DNA of 64,000 nucleotides from Persicitalea sp964500445 (GTDB lineage Bacteria; Bacteroidota; Bacteroidia; Cytophagales; Spirosomataceae). Within the stretch, counting starts at the first letter, position 1; the number at the start of each line of letters is the position of its first letter. Positions 34,371 through 42,805 of this stretch are shown here, in pieces. The notes under the pieces are model-generated. The model ran no database searches. It was not told the DNA's origin and saw only the letters and a program-made list of their open reading frames with translations. The stretch covers positions 1 through 64,000 of the forward strand of contig CAZCOG010000029.1 in NCBI GenBank assembly GCA_964500445.1. Direction: 5' to 3'. A program made the position numbers and the translations under genes.

Positions 34371-35882
34371 ATGAAAAATATGAAAATGAATTTTTTAAAA
34401 TCAACTAAATCAGTCGCCACCATTGCTTTCATTGGCTTGGTGACGCTAGCTGGCTGCAACGATTTTCTGGATCGTGAACCACTAGGTCGTTATACCGAGA
34501 AAGATATTCCGGCGGGCTCTTTTGACAGCCAGGTATTCGGCGTATATGCCAGAATGCGGGCCTTCGGTGTATCGGCATTGCCTTATATCGCGGTGCATAA
34601 CTTTCGGTCCGACGACGCGGTAAAGGGTAGTTCGGTTACTGATGGGGTTCAGCAAGAGAATATCTACGATAAGTTTCAGTACGTTAAGGACGAGTGGCTG
34701 ATGAACACCTACTGGAGCGACCATTACGCGCTTATTAACGCAGCTAACGCGGTTATCTCCGATATTGATTCAGTAGGAGCTACCGATGATGGTACACAAA
34801 TCAACCTGGCAGAGGCCAAATTTATGCGGGCCTATGCTTATTTCAACTTAGTGCGTACATACGGCGAAGTACCTAAGATCGACTTTAAGGTGACTGACGC
34901 CGCTCAGGCAAATATTCCCAAGTCACCAACAACCGAAATCTTTACTCTGATCGACAGTGACTTGCAGGCTGCCGCCGCATCGCTTCCTGCAACATGGGAC
35001 AGCCAGTACCGCGGACGGCTAACTCAGGGAGCTGCGCAGGCTTTACAGGCTAAGACCTTCCTGTGGCGGAAAAACTGGACCAGCGCCCTCGCTTCTGCCA
35101 AGCAGGTAATCAATTCGGGAAATTATAGCTTAGTGTCCGATTACAGCAGTATTTTCCGCGAAGCGGGCGAGAATAATGCTGAGTCTATCTTAGAGATTCA
35201 GGCTTACTATGATATATCCCAAACAGGATTGGGTATTCAGTATGCTCAGGTACAGGGTGTTCGCGGTTCGGGGACATTCGACTTAGGTTGGGGCTGGAAC
35301 ACACCTACCGATTCATTGGCCAATGCTTTTGAAAAAGGAGATCCGCGCAAGGATGCCACGCTGTTGTACTCCGGGCAGGTCAATGCCCCCTTCAATGAAA
35401 ATATTCCGCCAGCTACCACCAGTATTCCAAGACCATACTGGAATAAGAAAGTTTATACCAATCCGGTAGATCGAGCGGCTAAAAACAGCCGTTTCGGTCA
35501 GTGGATGAACCTGCGGGTAATCCGGTACGCCGATGTCCTGCTGTGGGCCGCCGAAGCTGCCAATGAGCTGAGAGGGGAACAAAACACTGCGGATGCACTT
35601 GGTTGGCTCGAAATGGTTCGTGCCAGGGCGCGGGCCGGTAACACTACCGTATTACCCAAAATCACTACGACGGATCAGGCCAAACTGCGCGAAGCTATTC
35701 GTCACGAGCGGCGCGTAGAGTTGGGTATGGAGAATGAACGGTTCTTTGATCTCGTACGCTGGGGAATCGCGGACGAAGTACTTCGCTCGCTGGGTTATCA
35801 ACCCCGCAATCGCTATTTACCTATCCCACAAGGAGAAATTGATAAATCGCAAGGTGTACTGGTACAGAATCCAGAGTACTAA
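34371..35882 (+). CDS. SusD/RagB-family surface nutrient-binding lipoprotein
   Basis: The 503-residue protein has a lipobox (GLVTLAGCND) with a signal of about 29 residues. The helical SusD repeats follow (FMRAYAYFNLVRTYGEVPKI) and the C-terminal signature RHERRVELGMENERFFDLVR near 445-465, ending with YLPIPQGEID. It caps the SusC barrel and captures the ligand. It starts 73 bp after susC. Confidence 0.96.
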   Translation: MKNMKMNFLKSTKSVATIAFIGLVTLAGCNDFLDREPLGRYTEKDIPAGSFDSQVFGVYARMRAFGVSALPYIAVHNFRSDDAVKGSSVTDGVQQENIYDKFQYVKDEWLMNTYWSDHYALINAANAVISDIDSVGATDDGTQINLAEAKFMRAYAYFNLVRTYGEVPKIDFKVTDAAQANIPKSPTTEIFTLIDSDLQAAAASLPATWDSQYRGRLTQGAAQALQAKTFLWRKNWTSALASAKQVINSGNYSLVSDYSSIFREAGENNAESILEIQAYYDISQTGLGIQYAQVQGVRGSGTFDLGWGWNTPTDSLANAFEKGDPRKDATLLYSGQVNAPFNENIPPATTSIPRPYWNKKVYTNPVDRAAKNSRFGQWMNLRVIRYADVLLWAAEAANELRGEQNTADALGWLEMVRARARAGNTTVLPKITTTDQAKLREAIRHERRVELGMENERFFDLVRWGIADEVLRSLGYQPRNRYLPIPQGEIDKSQGVLVQNPEY

Positions 35883-35941
35883 AAATGGGGTTAACTAGTG
35901 ACGGAAAAGTCACAGAACAGGCCGATAAGCCACTTTTAAAA

Positions 35942-36778
35942 ATGAAGAAAATGGAAAAGACAATAATAAAATTTTGCCTCTTGCTTATGGCAGTGACGGC
36001 ATTCTCGTGCCAAAACATGGTACGACCTGATTTTGATTATGTTTCGGACGATGATCCAAGCCTGAATGCTCCTCTGCAACGACTTTTTGCATTTGAAGGG
36101 TCGCCGGTAGATAGTATTCTGGGATTACGGGGAACTGCCACCGGGGTCTCCTACATAGATGGCGTGAGTGGTAAAGCCTACAAGGGATCACCCACTGGAC
36201 AGATTGTGTACAATACGGCCGGCAAATTAGCTACGATGGATAGTTTTACTTTTGCTTTCTGGATGAAACTCGACGAGCGGAATGGCGGAGCGCAGACTGT
36301 ATTTGTGCTGCCTCGTACCGATGATTTTTGGGGCAATACTTTTATGCTCATTGATGGAGCGGCCGTAAATGATTCTATGCTGGTCAAGTTCAATTTTGCA
36401 GGCAACTGGGTTGAATTTAATGGGAATGGCACCAAAGCAAATGGCCTTAACCGCTGGCCTGATGCCTACGGCAAGTGGAAGCACGTCGCCTTCACGTACG
36501 ACGCAACTACTTCTACCTTTGCTACTTATCTGGATGGGAATAAATTACCGCTGGATGCTTCGGTCGCTAAGCGGACAAAAGATAATGCACCGCTGGGGCC
36601 GCTGAAATTCACAAATGCTTCGAAGTTTATCATTGGTGGCTTTCAGCAACAGGCAGGAATTAATGGTGACCCTGCCGACTGGATGAAACATTATCTGGGT
36701 GCACTGGATCAATTCCGGGTTTATACTACAGCGCTTTCGGAGAGTGAAATCAAAGACCTTTATAACAAGAAAATGTAA
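35942..36778 (+). CDS. LamG/concanavalin-like lipoprotein of the SusCD locus
   Basis: About 278 residues from ATG 35942 (MKKMEKTI; a start at 35951 is equally good). The lipobox is AVTAFSCQN, so it is a lipoprotein. From about residue 50 onward the LamG jellyroll pattern is clear: FTFAFWMKLDERNGGAQTVF, GKWKHVAFTYDATTSTFATY and YLGALDQFRVYTTALSESEI. Such domains bind glycans. Its position 60 bp after susD suggests a surface glycan-binding protein for the same ligand. It ends at a strong terminator. Confidence 0.85.
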   Translation: MKKMEKTIIKFCLLLMAVTAFSCQNMVRPDFDYVSDDDPSLNAPLQRLFAFEGSPVDSILGLRGTATGVSYIDGVSGKAYKGSPTGQIVYNTAGKLATMDSFTFAFWMKLDERNGGAQTVFVLPRTDDFWGNTFMLIDGAAVNDSMLVKFNFAGNWVEFNGNGTKANGLNRWPDAYGKWKHVAFTYDATTSTFATYLDGNKLPLDASVAKRTKDNAPLGPLKFTNASKFIIGGFQQQAGINGDPADWMKHYLGALDQFRVYTTALSESEIKDLYNKKM

Positions 36779-36800
36779 AGGATTTTGAAGACCTTCTTAA

Positions 36801-36838
36801 AAAAATCGCGCGGCTACTGGCCGCGCAATTTTTTTTCC
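36801..36838. terminator. Strong bidirectional terminator overlapping a stop codon
   Basis: GCGCGGC (36808-36814) pairs with GCCGCGC (36820-36826) around a five-base loop; eight Ts follow on the plus strand, and an A-run before it gives Ts on the minus strand. It ends the SusCD-LamG transcript. On the minus strand the stem includes the last base of the hemerythrin gene stop codon (TAG at 36814-36816) and its last codons. Confidence 0.85.
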
Positions 36839-37500
36839 AGCTCTTCTGCCATAGGTACCAGTACGTGGTCCTCAATGATAGCGTGCTTGCGAAGTTCAAG
36901 CTCAAAGAGCTCGACTTGATTGAGGAAAACACGGTAGGGCAATGGCGTAGATTCGTACTCGGAGTACCGCTTGATGATGGTGCTGACCTCCTTTAACTCG
37001 TCCTCAATGGAATCATGATGATCAGTAAATTGGGCGATGGAAGCCGTCGCCAGCAATTCGGCTATTTCTTCTTTGGGCATGTCGCCCTGCACAGCCTTCA
37101 CGAGTCGTTTGATATAAGGAAAAAACTCCCGCTCCTCCATTTTCACATGTTCGATCAGGTCGTTTTTGTAGTCGTTGAAGAAGAAGCAGAGTTCGGCCAG
37201 CAGCTCGTGGGTTTTGCCGTAGCGGCTAAAAATGTGCAGCAGCGACTGCTCGATTTCAGGTAGTTTTTTGGTAAGGTAGTAGCGGTGGGTTGCTTGAAGG
37301 TAGGTTAAGATTTCACTGATGGAAAACTTCCTGATTTTCTGATATGGGAAATCGCGGTCGTCGTCGTATAGATCAAAAATGAGCTCTAGTAGTTCGTTAT
37401 CAAGGGCTACCGGATTAGCCTCGGCGGTATCTAGTCGCTCGGTTACCGATTGGTGCAACAGGCTGCCGTTTATCAATTCATCGTGAGCGTTGGTCTTCAT
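36814..37500 (-). CDS. Hemerythrin-like (HHE domain) protein
   Basis: The 228-residue protein has hemerythrin-type helices with the ligand pattern ATHRYYLTKKLPEIEQSLLH, then LIEHVKMEEREFFPYIKRL, DHHDSIEDELKEV and LRKHAIIEDHVLVPMAEELE. A His/Glu/Asp set for a di-iron centre is therefore present. It resembles the C-terminal half of the YtfE/ScdA (RIC) iron-sulfur repair proteins but lacks their N-terminal Cys-containing domain. A role in iron-sulfur repair, NO or oxygen sensing is likely but not shown. Confidence 0.85.
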   Translation of the reverse strand: MKTNAHDELINGSLLHQSVTERLDTAEANPVALDNELLELIFDLYDDDRDFPYQKIRKFSISEILTYLQATHRYYLTKKLPEIEQSLLHIFSRYGKTHELLAELCFFFNDYKNDLIEHVKMEEREFFPYIKRLVKAVQGDMPKEEIAELLATASIAQFTDHHDSIEDELKEVSTIIKRYSEYESTPLPYRVFLNQVELFELELRKHAIIEDHVLVPMAEELEKKLRGQ

Positions 37501-37589
37501 ATCAGAGGCTCTTTTTGCAAAAAACTAGCCTTAAAATTAACACCAAAGTAGGACGAATGAAAGAAAATATCTGGACGGCGTTAAATTTC

Positions 37590-38153
37590 CTACTTTACAT
37601 AGGGTGTCAATTCATAGGAGGCTTCCACTTTTATGATCTGCGCAATTTTTACAAATACAATTTTGGGTACCTCTATCTTGTGATCCGCCAGAGCGACATC
37701 AAATTTTGAATTAATGCTTATTTTGTCTCCCTGCACAGTCAAATTACCTTGCAGCGTTCGGGATTGGCTCACACCGTGTACCATGAAAGTACCCGATGCT
37801 GCTAGTTGGTAGGTGCCGCTTTTCGAAAAATCCACGGGTTGATCCAGTTTTCCCTTAAAAGTGGCCTTAGGGTACTTCGCCGACTCTATGTAGTTCTCAT
37901 TGAAGTGTTCTTCCATGAGTTCGTTCGGAAAGTCAAAGTCGCGCATATTCATCAAGACAGCCATTTCTCCGGTTGTGACATCTAGCAGCACCTGAGTCTT
38001 TTTATTGACGGCATTAATGTCTTCGGCGGGCGTACTCGAATGGAAAGAAGTCTGCCCGGAAGTAGTAGCATAGCGCCTGCTTTGCGCCATACTTTTTTCC
38101 GATAGAAAGATTAATCCAGAAACCAGAAAGAGTACTTTGAGGGATATATTCAT
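37590..38153 (-). CDS. YceI-family periplasmic protein
   Basis: From ATG 38153 the protein has 187 residues, with a signal peptide LVSGLIFLSEKSMAQS. The YceI lipocalin-like barrel is seen in GQTSFHSSTPAEDINAVNKK, YIESAKYPKATFKGKL and FMVHGVSQSRTLQGNLTVQG. Members bind isoprenoid or other lipids. It is the last of three same-strand genes (Rieske, DUF5777, YceI), a grouping that recurs in Bacteroidota and suggests a common periplasmic electron or lipid function. Confidence 0.88.
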   Translation of the reverse strand: MNISLKVLFLVSGLIFLSEKSMAQSRRYATTSGQTSFHSSTPAEDINAVNKKTQVLLDVTTGEMAVLMNMRDFDFPNELMEEHFNENYIESAKYPKATFKGKLDQPVDFSKSGTYQLAASGTFMVHGVSQSRTLQGNLTVQGDKISINSKFDVALADHKIEVPKIVFVKIAQIIKVEASYELTPYVK

Positions 38154-38279
38154 GATTGAAATTTCGAAAGTGACAGGATATCCGTAACCGATTGTCGATG
38201 ACAATCCGGGGGAGTTAGCATTGATAACCCTACTCAATCGGCAACAGCAGTTACGCAGGGATCAGCTTTTCTTGAGCTC

Positions 38280-39182
38280 CTAGTTGACAACAGGGTTTTT
38301 CTTTTTGTTAAAACTGAAAGTCCGGGAGATATTGAAGCCATAATGAACATCCCCCTGATTCCATGCACCCGTTGTTTCGCCAATAAACTGCTTCTCAATC
38401 ATGCCTAGCGAGTTGGTAAAGTGCAGTTGAAACACGTGTCCACCCGTCTCTATATCTACACCCACAGCGAGTGAGTTATGGTAGGGCAAGTCGTCGTTTT
38501 GCTCCCGAAAAGCATAGAAGTACTCGGCATTGATCGATACGCGACGGCTAACCTTCAACCGCCCGCCTACACCCAAAGCCAGCAAAAGCCGTTCGTCGCC
38601 GGGTAGTTCAGGGCGGTTGCGGTATAAGTAAGTAGGCGAAAGCTGTAGGGAAAGGCTTTCGCTGATCTTGCGCGCTATCAGTATCTGGGCGGTGTACGTA
38701 AGCTTGTCTTGGGAACTCAGCGTCTCGCCGGGAACAAACGACTTTTGGGTTCTGACTACGGTGCTTCCAAACAGCGTCACAGACACTGGAACAGCCCGGC
38801 CTCCTGACGTTTGCCGCAATAACCGGTATTTTCCGAAAAAGTCGTAAGCTTTCTGCTCGCCGCTTCGGCCCACGCCAATCATCAGATGGTCGGTCAGGCC
38901 GTATTCGAGACCCAGCCGTATGGAGGCCTGGTCGAGACCAAAAAGTTCGTAAGCGCCGGAATTGAGCCGTCCGAAGCGGTGAGAAATGCGGAAATCCAGA
39001 TGGTTTCGCTTCACAGTTTCAATGGAATGACCATTAATGATTCGGGTCGACTTGAAGGTAGCCGCCACAGGTACGGATTTGTCATCGGCCTGGGCTTCAA
39101 GCTGGCCCAGCAGGTCGTCCTGCGCCCTGACGAATGCAGGGAGTAGGATGAATAACATAAAACTAAGGCGGAGAAGAGGCAT
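38280..39182 (-). CDS. DUF5777-family outer membrane beta-barrel protein
   Basis: The 300-residue protein has a signal peptide (LLRLSFMLFILLPAFVRAQ). From about residue 40, amphipathic strands alternate through the C-terminus (LDFRISHRFGRLNSGAYELF, IRLGLEYGLTDHLMIGVGRS, VFQLHFTNSLGMIEKQF), which fits an outer membrane barrel. The family name is from recall of DUF5777, found beside YceI and Rieske genes. The function is unknown. Confidence 0.82.
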   Translation of the reverse strand: MPLLRLSFMLFILLPAFVRAQDDLLGQLEAQADDKSVPVAATFKSTRIINGHSIETVKRNHLDFRISHRFGRLNSGAYELFGLDQASIRLGLEYGLTDHLMIGVGRSGEQKAYDFFGKYRLLRQTSGGRAVPVSVTLFGSTVVRTQKSFVPGETLSSQDKLTYTAQILIARKISESLSLQLSPTYLYRNRPELPGDERLLLALGVGGRLKVSRRVSINAEYFYAFREQNDDLPYHNSLAVGVDIETGGHVFQLHFTNSLGMIEKQFIGETTGAWNQGDVHYGFNISRTFSFNKKKNPVVN

Positions 39183-39193
39183 GGGGTAACTGT

Positions 39194-39703
39194 TTAGGCT
39201 TTTACATTTAAAGAGTTACCATCTGTACTTAGCGTGGTTTTGAAAACAGTAAGTGGTGCAGCTGCCGGGCCTTTCTGTACTGTTCCATCCAACTTGAACT
39301 CTGAGCCATGATTGGGACACATAATATCGTTACTTGCCGAACGGTAATTAACCGTAGTCCCTTGATGAGTACAAGTCTTTGATAACGCTACATAGTTTTT
39401 ATTGGCCGTAGCAATTACAATCGTATCACCGATGATCTTGAACTTTCCTTCGGTTTTGAGTTCCTTGTAATCATCAGAAGTCAGATCGACATTGAAATTG
39501 ATGCCGCTGCCCGTGGTGGTACCCGTCACGGCGGTAGTTCCACCAGGGGTAGTAGGCGTAGTCGGGGTCGGATCGTCATCTTTGGTGCTACATGAGCTAA
39601 GCGTGGTACCCATACAATAAAAGGCCATCAGAGCTGAGGTACTTAGACCGAGGCTCCGCAGAAACTCTCCTCTGTTTACTGTGTTTTTCTCCTTCGTCTC
39701 CAT
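39194..39703 (-). CDS. Rieske [2Fe-2S] lipoprotein
   Basis: The 169-residue protein starts at ATG 39703. The N-terminal hydrophobic stretch ends in a lipobox-like LSSCSTK after NRGEFLRSLG, which lacks a true twin arginine, so export route and anchoring are inferred. A Thr/Pro/Gly linker follows. The Rieske cluster motifs are CTHQGT and CPNHGSEF. It should carry electrons in the periplasm. It is the first gene of the Rieske-DUF5777-YceI group. Confidence 0.9.
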   Translation of the reverse strand: METKEKNTVNRGEFLRSLGLSTSALMAFYCMGTTLSSCSTKDDDPTPTTPTTPGGTTAVTGTTTGSGINFNVDLTSDDYKELKTEGKFKIIGDTIVIATANKNYVALSKTCTHQGTTVNYRSASNDIMCPNHGSEFKLDGTVQKGPAAAPLTVFKTTLSTDGNSLNVKA

Positions 39704-39745
39704 TGATTTAAGTTTAGAATATTAGATGATTATGATTGAAGTACT

Positions 39746-41167
39746 TTACTTTCTAAAGACAGGCGTGTAACGAGCCGAGAACCAGATTCCTGTACTATAT
39801 AAATTGACCTTCCCGATCCCTACCCCGCGGAGAGGAATTTTGACGTAAGGCTCAGCTATCAGGGAAAGGCGTTTTGTGATGAAACGCTCATAACCCACTG
39901 AGGCATTGGCATGGCTAAAGAAGCTCCAGCCCGAAGATGTCTTACTTTCCCAACTCTTTATAGGATTATGGACATAGGTATAATACTCGTAAGTGTACTT
40001 TTCCTTCTGCATCTTGTATGAGGATACACCTGCTCCTACGAACCAGCGCGACATAGGTCGCTGACTAATATCAAAACGAATATTTACTGGTAGTTCGAAC
40101 ACAGTGCAATTACCGTTCACACTGCTTGGGCCCTGTGGTTGTTTGTAAGTCCACGTCCATTCGTACTCACTACCTTTTGCCTGATAAATTTTCAGACTTC
40201 GAATGATTCCTGTTTGCAATGACCAGCGTTGGGAAATGCTGCCTTCCACCAGCAAAGAAGCCGCTGGGCCAGGGGTTATGGATTGCATCATTTGTGATAG
40301 CCTCACAGTGCTGATGTCGGGCGAAATACCCACCCTGACCGACCACTGTGGCACCTTGATTTTCAGCTGTTCGGAGGGCGGAGCAGGAATATCGAGTGGC
40401 TGGTCGAAAACTACTGCCGGGTACGGCAATCCGTCGCCTGACAAAAATTTGGACCGAAAACTTAGCGCATCTATTGGGGATAAACCGTTCTGGAAGCGAG
40501 TGGAGTCAGATTCTTGCTGGCTAACGCCTGTTGGTACTTCATTTCGGCCAATATCCATTGGTTTGCCTATGCCTGGGTTATCTATTTTTTGGGATAAAAG
40601 AATTGCCCCGGCGCCCCTTCCCCGATCCGGGGTAGTTTGTTTGCGCACTCCGCTTACGCTCGCCGGGTTTCGGGGCAATTCTTTTATCTGGATTCTTTCA
40701 CTCAGATCTTCTCTTGCTTTACGGATTCCTCTTTGCTCGCTTACTAGTGATTGCTTTTTGTCTTGTCTAACCAATTTGCCATTATCAATTTCTGAGTCAG
40801 GTTCATCTTCACTTAGAGCGGCGCGGCGGCGGGGGGGTATTGAGCTTTCAGCCTTGGTTTCAGATTTCTTATTCTGGCTGGAAGATGAGATGACTGTTGG
40901 AGAAGCTTCTTTGTTAATAGTACTGCTCGCAATAGTAGTGTCTCCGGTATAGTAATAATATATACTAATCCCCCCAACCAGAAGGAGTAGCAATAGGCTA
41001 GCCAACCGGGGAGCCGATTTCCTGAACCACCAGCCGCCCGTTATACCGTCGGCCTCATCGAGACGACGGCGCAGGTCTTGCCAGTCGCTGGCTTCGTACT
41101 TGGGATCAAACTCTTCGACGGATTTACGGAAGAGCTCGTCCAGTTCCTCATCGGACAACTCTTTCAT
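39746..41167 (-). CDS. Anti-sigma-like N-terminus joined to outer-membrane-barrel-like C-terminus
   Basis: The 473-residue protein overlaps the sigma gene upstream by 20 bp and so is likely its regulator. The N-terminus (MKELSDEELDELFRKSVEE, then YEASDWQDLRRRLDEAD) is an anti-sigma-type cytoplasmic segment. One transmembrane helix follows (PRLASLLLLLLVGGISIYYYY, about 50-70). A long low-complexity Ser/Glu/Lys/Arg linker runs to about 250. The C-terminal 200 residues are amphipathic beta strands (WSVRVGISPDISTVRLSQM, FHANASVGYERF-like) as in PorT/OmpW-type barrels. This combination is common in Bacteroidota, but how one protein serves both membranes is unclear. Confidence 0.75.
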   Translation of the reverse strand: MKELSDEELDELFRKSVEEFDPKYEASDWQDLRRRLDEADGITGGWWFRKSAPRLASLLLLLLVGGISIYYYYTGDTTIASSTINKEASPTVISSSSQNKKSETKAESSIPPRRRAALSEDEPDSEIDNGKLVRQDKKQSLVSEQRGIRKAREDLSERIQIKELPRNPASVSGVRKQTTPDRGRGAGAILLSQKIDNPGIGKPMDIGRNEVPTGVSQQESDSTRFQNGLSPIDALSFRSKFLSGDGLPYPAVVFDQPLDIPAPPSEQLKIKVPQWSVRVGISPDISTVRLSQMMQSITPGPAASLLVEGSISQRWSLQTGIIRSLKIYQAKGSEYEWTWTYKQPQGPSSVNGNCTVFELPVNIRFDISQRPMSRWFVGAGVSSYKMQKEKYTYEYYTYVHNPIKSWESKTSSGWSFFSHANASVGYERFITKRLSLIAEPYVKIPLRGVGIGKVNLYSTGIWFSARYTPVFRK

Positions 41168-41720
41168 ATTCTTCCATACTTTTTTTTGACAACATCTCTT
41201 TCAGTTTACCCCGTGCTCTGGATAGATTCGACTTCGACGCTCCTACCGATATATCAAGTTCTGCGGCAATTTCTTCGTGGGTGTAGCCATCCAGAACCGC
41301 CATGCTAAACACCGTACGGTAAGCTGTTGGCAATAATTGCACTAGCTCTAGTAATTCTTCATGGATCAGCCTGCTGATAGCACTTTCGTTTACTACTGCT
41401 ATGTTATCCGCTGTGTGAATGTCCTCATGAACTTGGTGTTTGGCTTCACGGCGGTACTGGTCCAATGCTGTGTTTATTAATACTCTGCCCAGCCAGGTTT
41501 TGAAAGGCCGTTTCTGATCGAAAGTTTCCAGTTTGGTAAATACTTTGAAGAAACCATCATTCAGTATTTCCTGAGCCTCGTCCCGGTTACGGGCATACCT
41601 CATGCACAAGCTCATGGCGTAGCCGTAAAATTGCTTATAAAGCAGTTCCTGGCTACGACGATCCCCTTGCAAGCATCTGTCGAGCAGGTCAAGTATAGCG
41701 GCGGAGTTATGCTCGGACAT
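41148..41720 (-). CDS. ECF-family RNA polymerase sigma factor
   Basis: The 190-residue protein has region 2 (LYKQFYGYAMSLCMRYARNR, then DEAQEILNDGFFKVFTKL) and region 4 (LPTAYRTVFSMAVLDGYTHE, then EIAAELDISVGASKSNLSRA). It is of the group often linked to SusCD or envelope-stress loci. The following anti-sigma/barrel gene overlaps it by 20 bp, so they are coexpressed. Confidence 0.93.
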   Translation of the reverse strand: MSEHNSAAILDLLDRCLQGDRRSQELLYKQFYGYAMSLCMRYARNRDEAQEILNDGFFKVFTKLETFDQKRPFKTWLGRVLINTALDQYRREAKHQVHEDIHTADNIAVVNESAISRLIHEELLELVQLLPTAYRTVFSMAVLDGYTHEEIAAELDISVGASKSNLSRARGKLKEMLSKKSMEEYERVVR

Positions 41721-41934
41721 GCTTCGTGGTTTTCTGGTAGTACGAAGGATTAGAGGCCTGGGTTGCTTGTATCATTGGTTCACCCAATAATTTTTTTTCT
41801 TTGGGGAGTCTATTAGATTGATTGCCTTATCTTAGTGATATGGATTGGAAAGTACGTATTTATGACCGTTTTTGACTTTTCAGTTAATTGTTTTACCTAT
41901 AATGACTCTACTAGACAGCCTTTTGGCTCTTTTA

Positions 41935-42723
41935 ATGATGCCCCAGAAACCAGTTTTTATCCGCTGTACCGTGCTTCTTTTTGCCTGGATCAGTGGCTGC
42001 TTTATTGATGTCAGTGCACAACCCGCCGTTTATACAACTGCCAATGCGCATTCGCACAATGACTACGAACAGAAAAGGCCCTTTTATGCAGCATACGAAC
42101 TGGGCTTTGGTTCAATCGAAGCAGACGTTTTTTTGAAAGAGGGTACTTTGTATGTGGCCCATAATCCAGAAGATATCAAGCCGGAACGTACTTTAAAAGC
42201 GCTTTATCTCGAGCCTCTTCTACAAAAAATCAATGACAACAAGGGGTTTCCCTATCCGCAGCGTAAAGAATTACAACTACTGATCGATATAAAAAATACG
42301 GGGCCCGCGACACTGGCCACACTGCAAAAATTATTGGCGCCGCATCGTAAAGAATTGCGGCACGTCAGGTTGGTCATCAGCGGTGAAATGCCACCACCCG
42401 AGGAGATGTTTGCGCAGGACAAACTCTTTACTTTTGATGGACGTAAAGAGTTAATATACCCCAAGAATGCCGCTTCTTATGTAGTTTTAGTGAGCAGCAG
42501 CATGGGTAGCTTTGGCAAGCTTTGGGATGGACAGCAGCCACTGGATGAAGAAATTCGCAGCCGTATCGAAACTTTTGTCCAACTGCAACACGCTCAGAAA
42601 AAATTAGTACGTCTATGGGCCACGCCAAATACCGATCTGGGCTACAAAACCTTAAAAGAACTAGGTGTAGACTACATTGGTACGGATGATCTGACAGGAT
42701 TGGCGGCTTTTCTTGACAAATAG
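41935..42723 (+). CDS. Secreted glycerophosphodiester phosphodiesterase-like protein
   Basis: About 262 residues from ATG 41935 (MMPQKPVFIRC); the frame opens further upstream but the signal peptide begins here. The signal ends FIDVSAQ. The TIM-barrel phosphodiesterase motifs are present: AHSHNDYEQKRPFYAAYELG with the first catalytic His, SIEADVFL with the metal-binding Glu/Asp, and YVAHNPE with the second His. The C-terminal RLWATPNT and LGVDYIGTDDL are usual for this family. It cleaves glycerophosphodiesters or phosphoinositol-type lipids; the exact substrate is unknown. Confidence 0.8.
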   Translation: MMPQKPVFIRCTVLLFAWISGCFIDVSAQPAVYTTANAHSHNDYEQKRPFYAAYELGFGSIEADVFLKEGTLYVAHNPEDIKPERTLKALYLEPLLQKINDNKGFPYPQRKELQLLIDIKNTGPATLATLQKLLAPHRKELRHVRLVISGEMPPPEEMFAQDKLFTFDGRKELIYPKNAASYVVLVSSSMGSFGKLWDGQQPLDEEIRSRIETFVQLQHAQKKLVRLWATPNTDLGYKTLKELGVDYIGTDDLTGLAAFLDK

Positions 42724-42750
42724 AAAGACAAAAAGGTAGTTAATAGAAAA

Positions 42751-42795
42751 GGGAGTGAAACGCTAAGCCTCACTCCCTACTTTTTATTTTTTGGA
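42751..42795. terminator. Bidirectional terminator
   Basis: GGGAGTGA (42751-42758) pairs with TCACTCCC (42770-42777) around an 11-base loop, followed by TACTTTTTATTTTTT. It lies between the convergent GDPD-like and SPFH genes. The A-run on the left gives a T-run for the minus strand. Confidence 0.8.
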
Positions 42796-42805
42796 ATATG
42801 CCTTT

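Noticed and set aside
40203..40952. Open frame of 249 codons antisense to the anti-sigma/barrel gene
   Set aside because: Ser/Leu-rich shadow of the low-complexity linker in the real gene.
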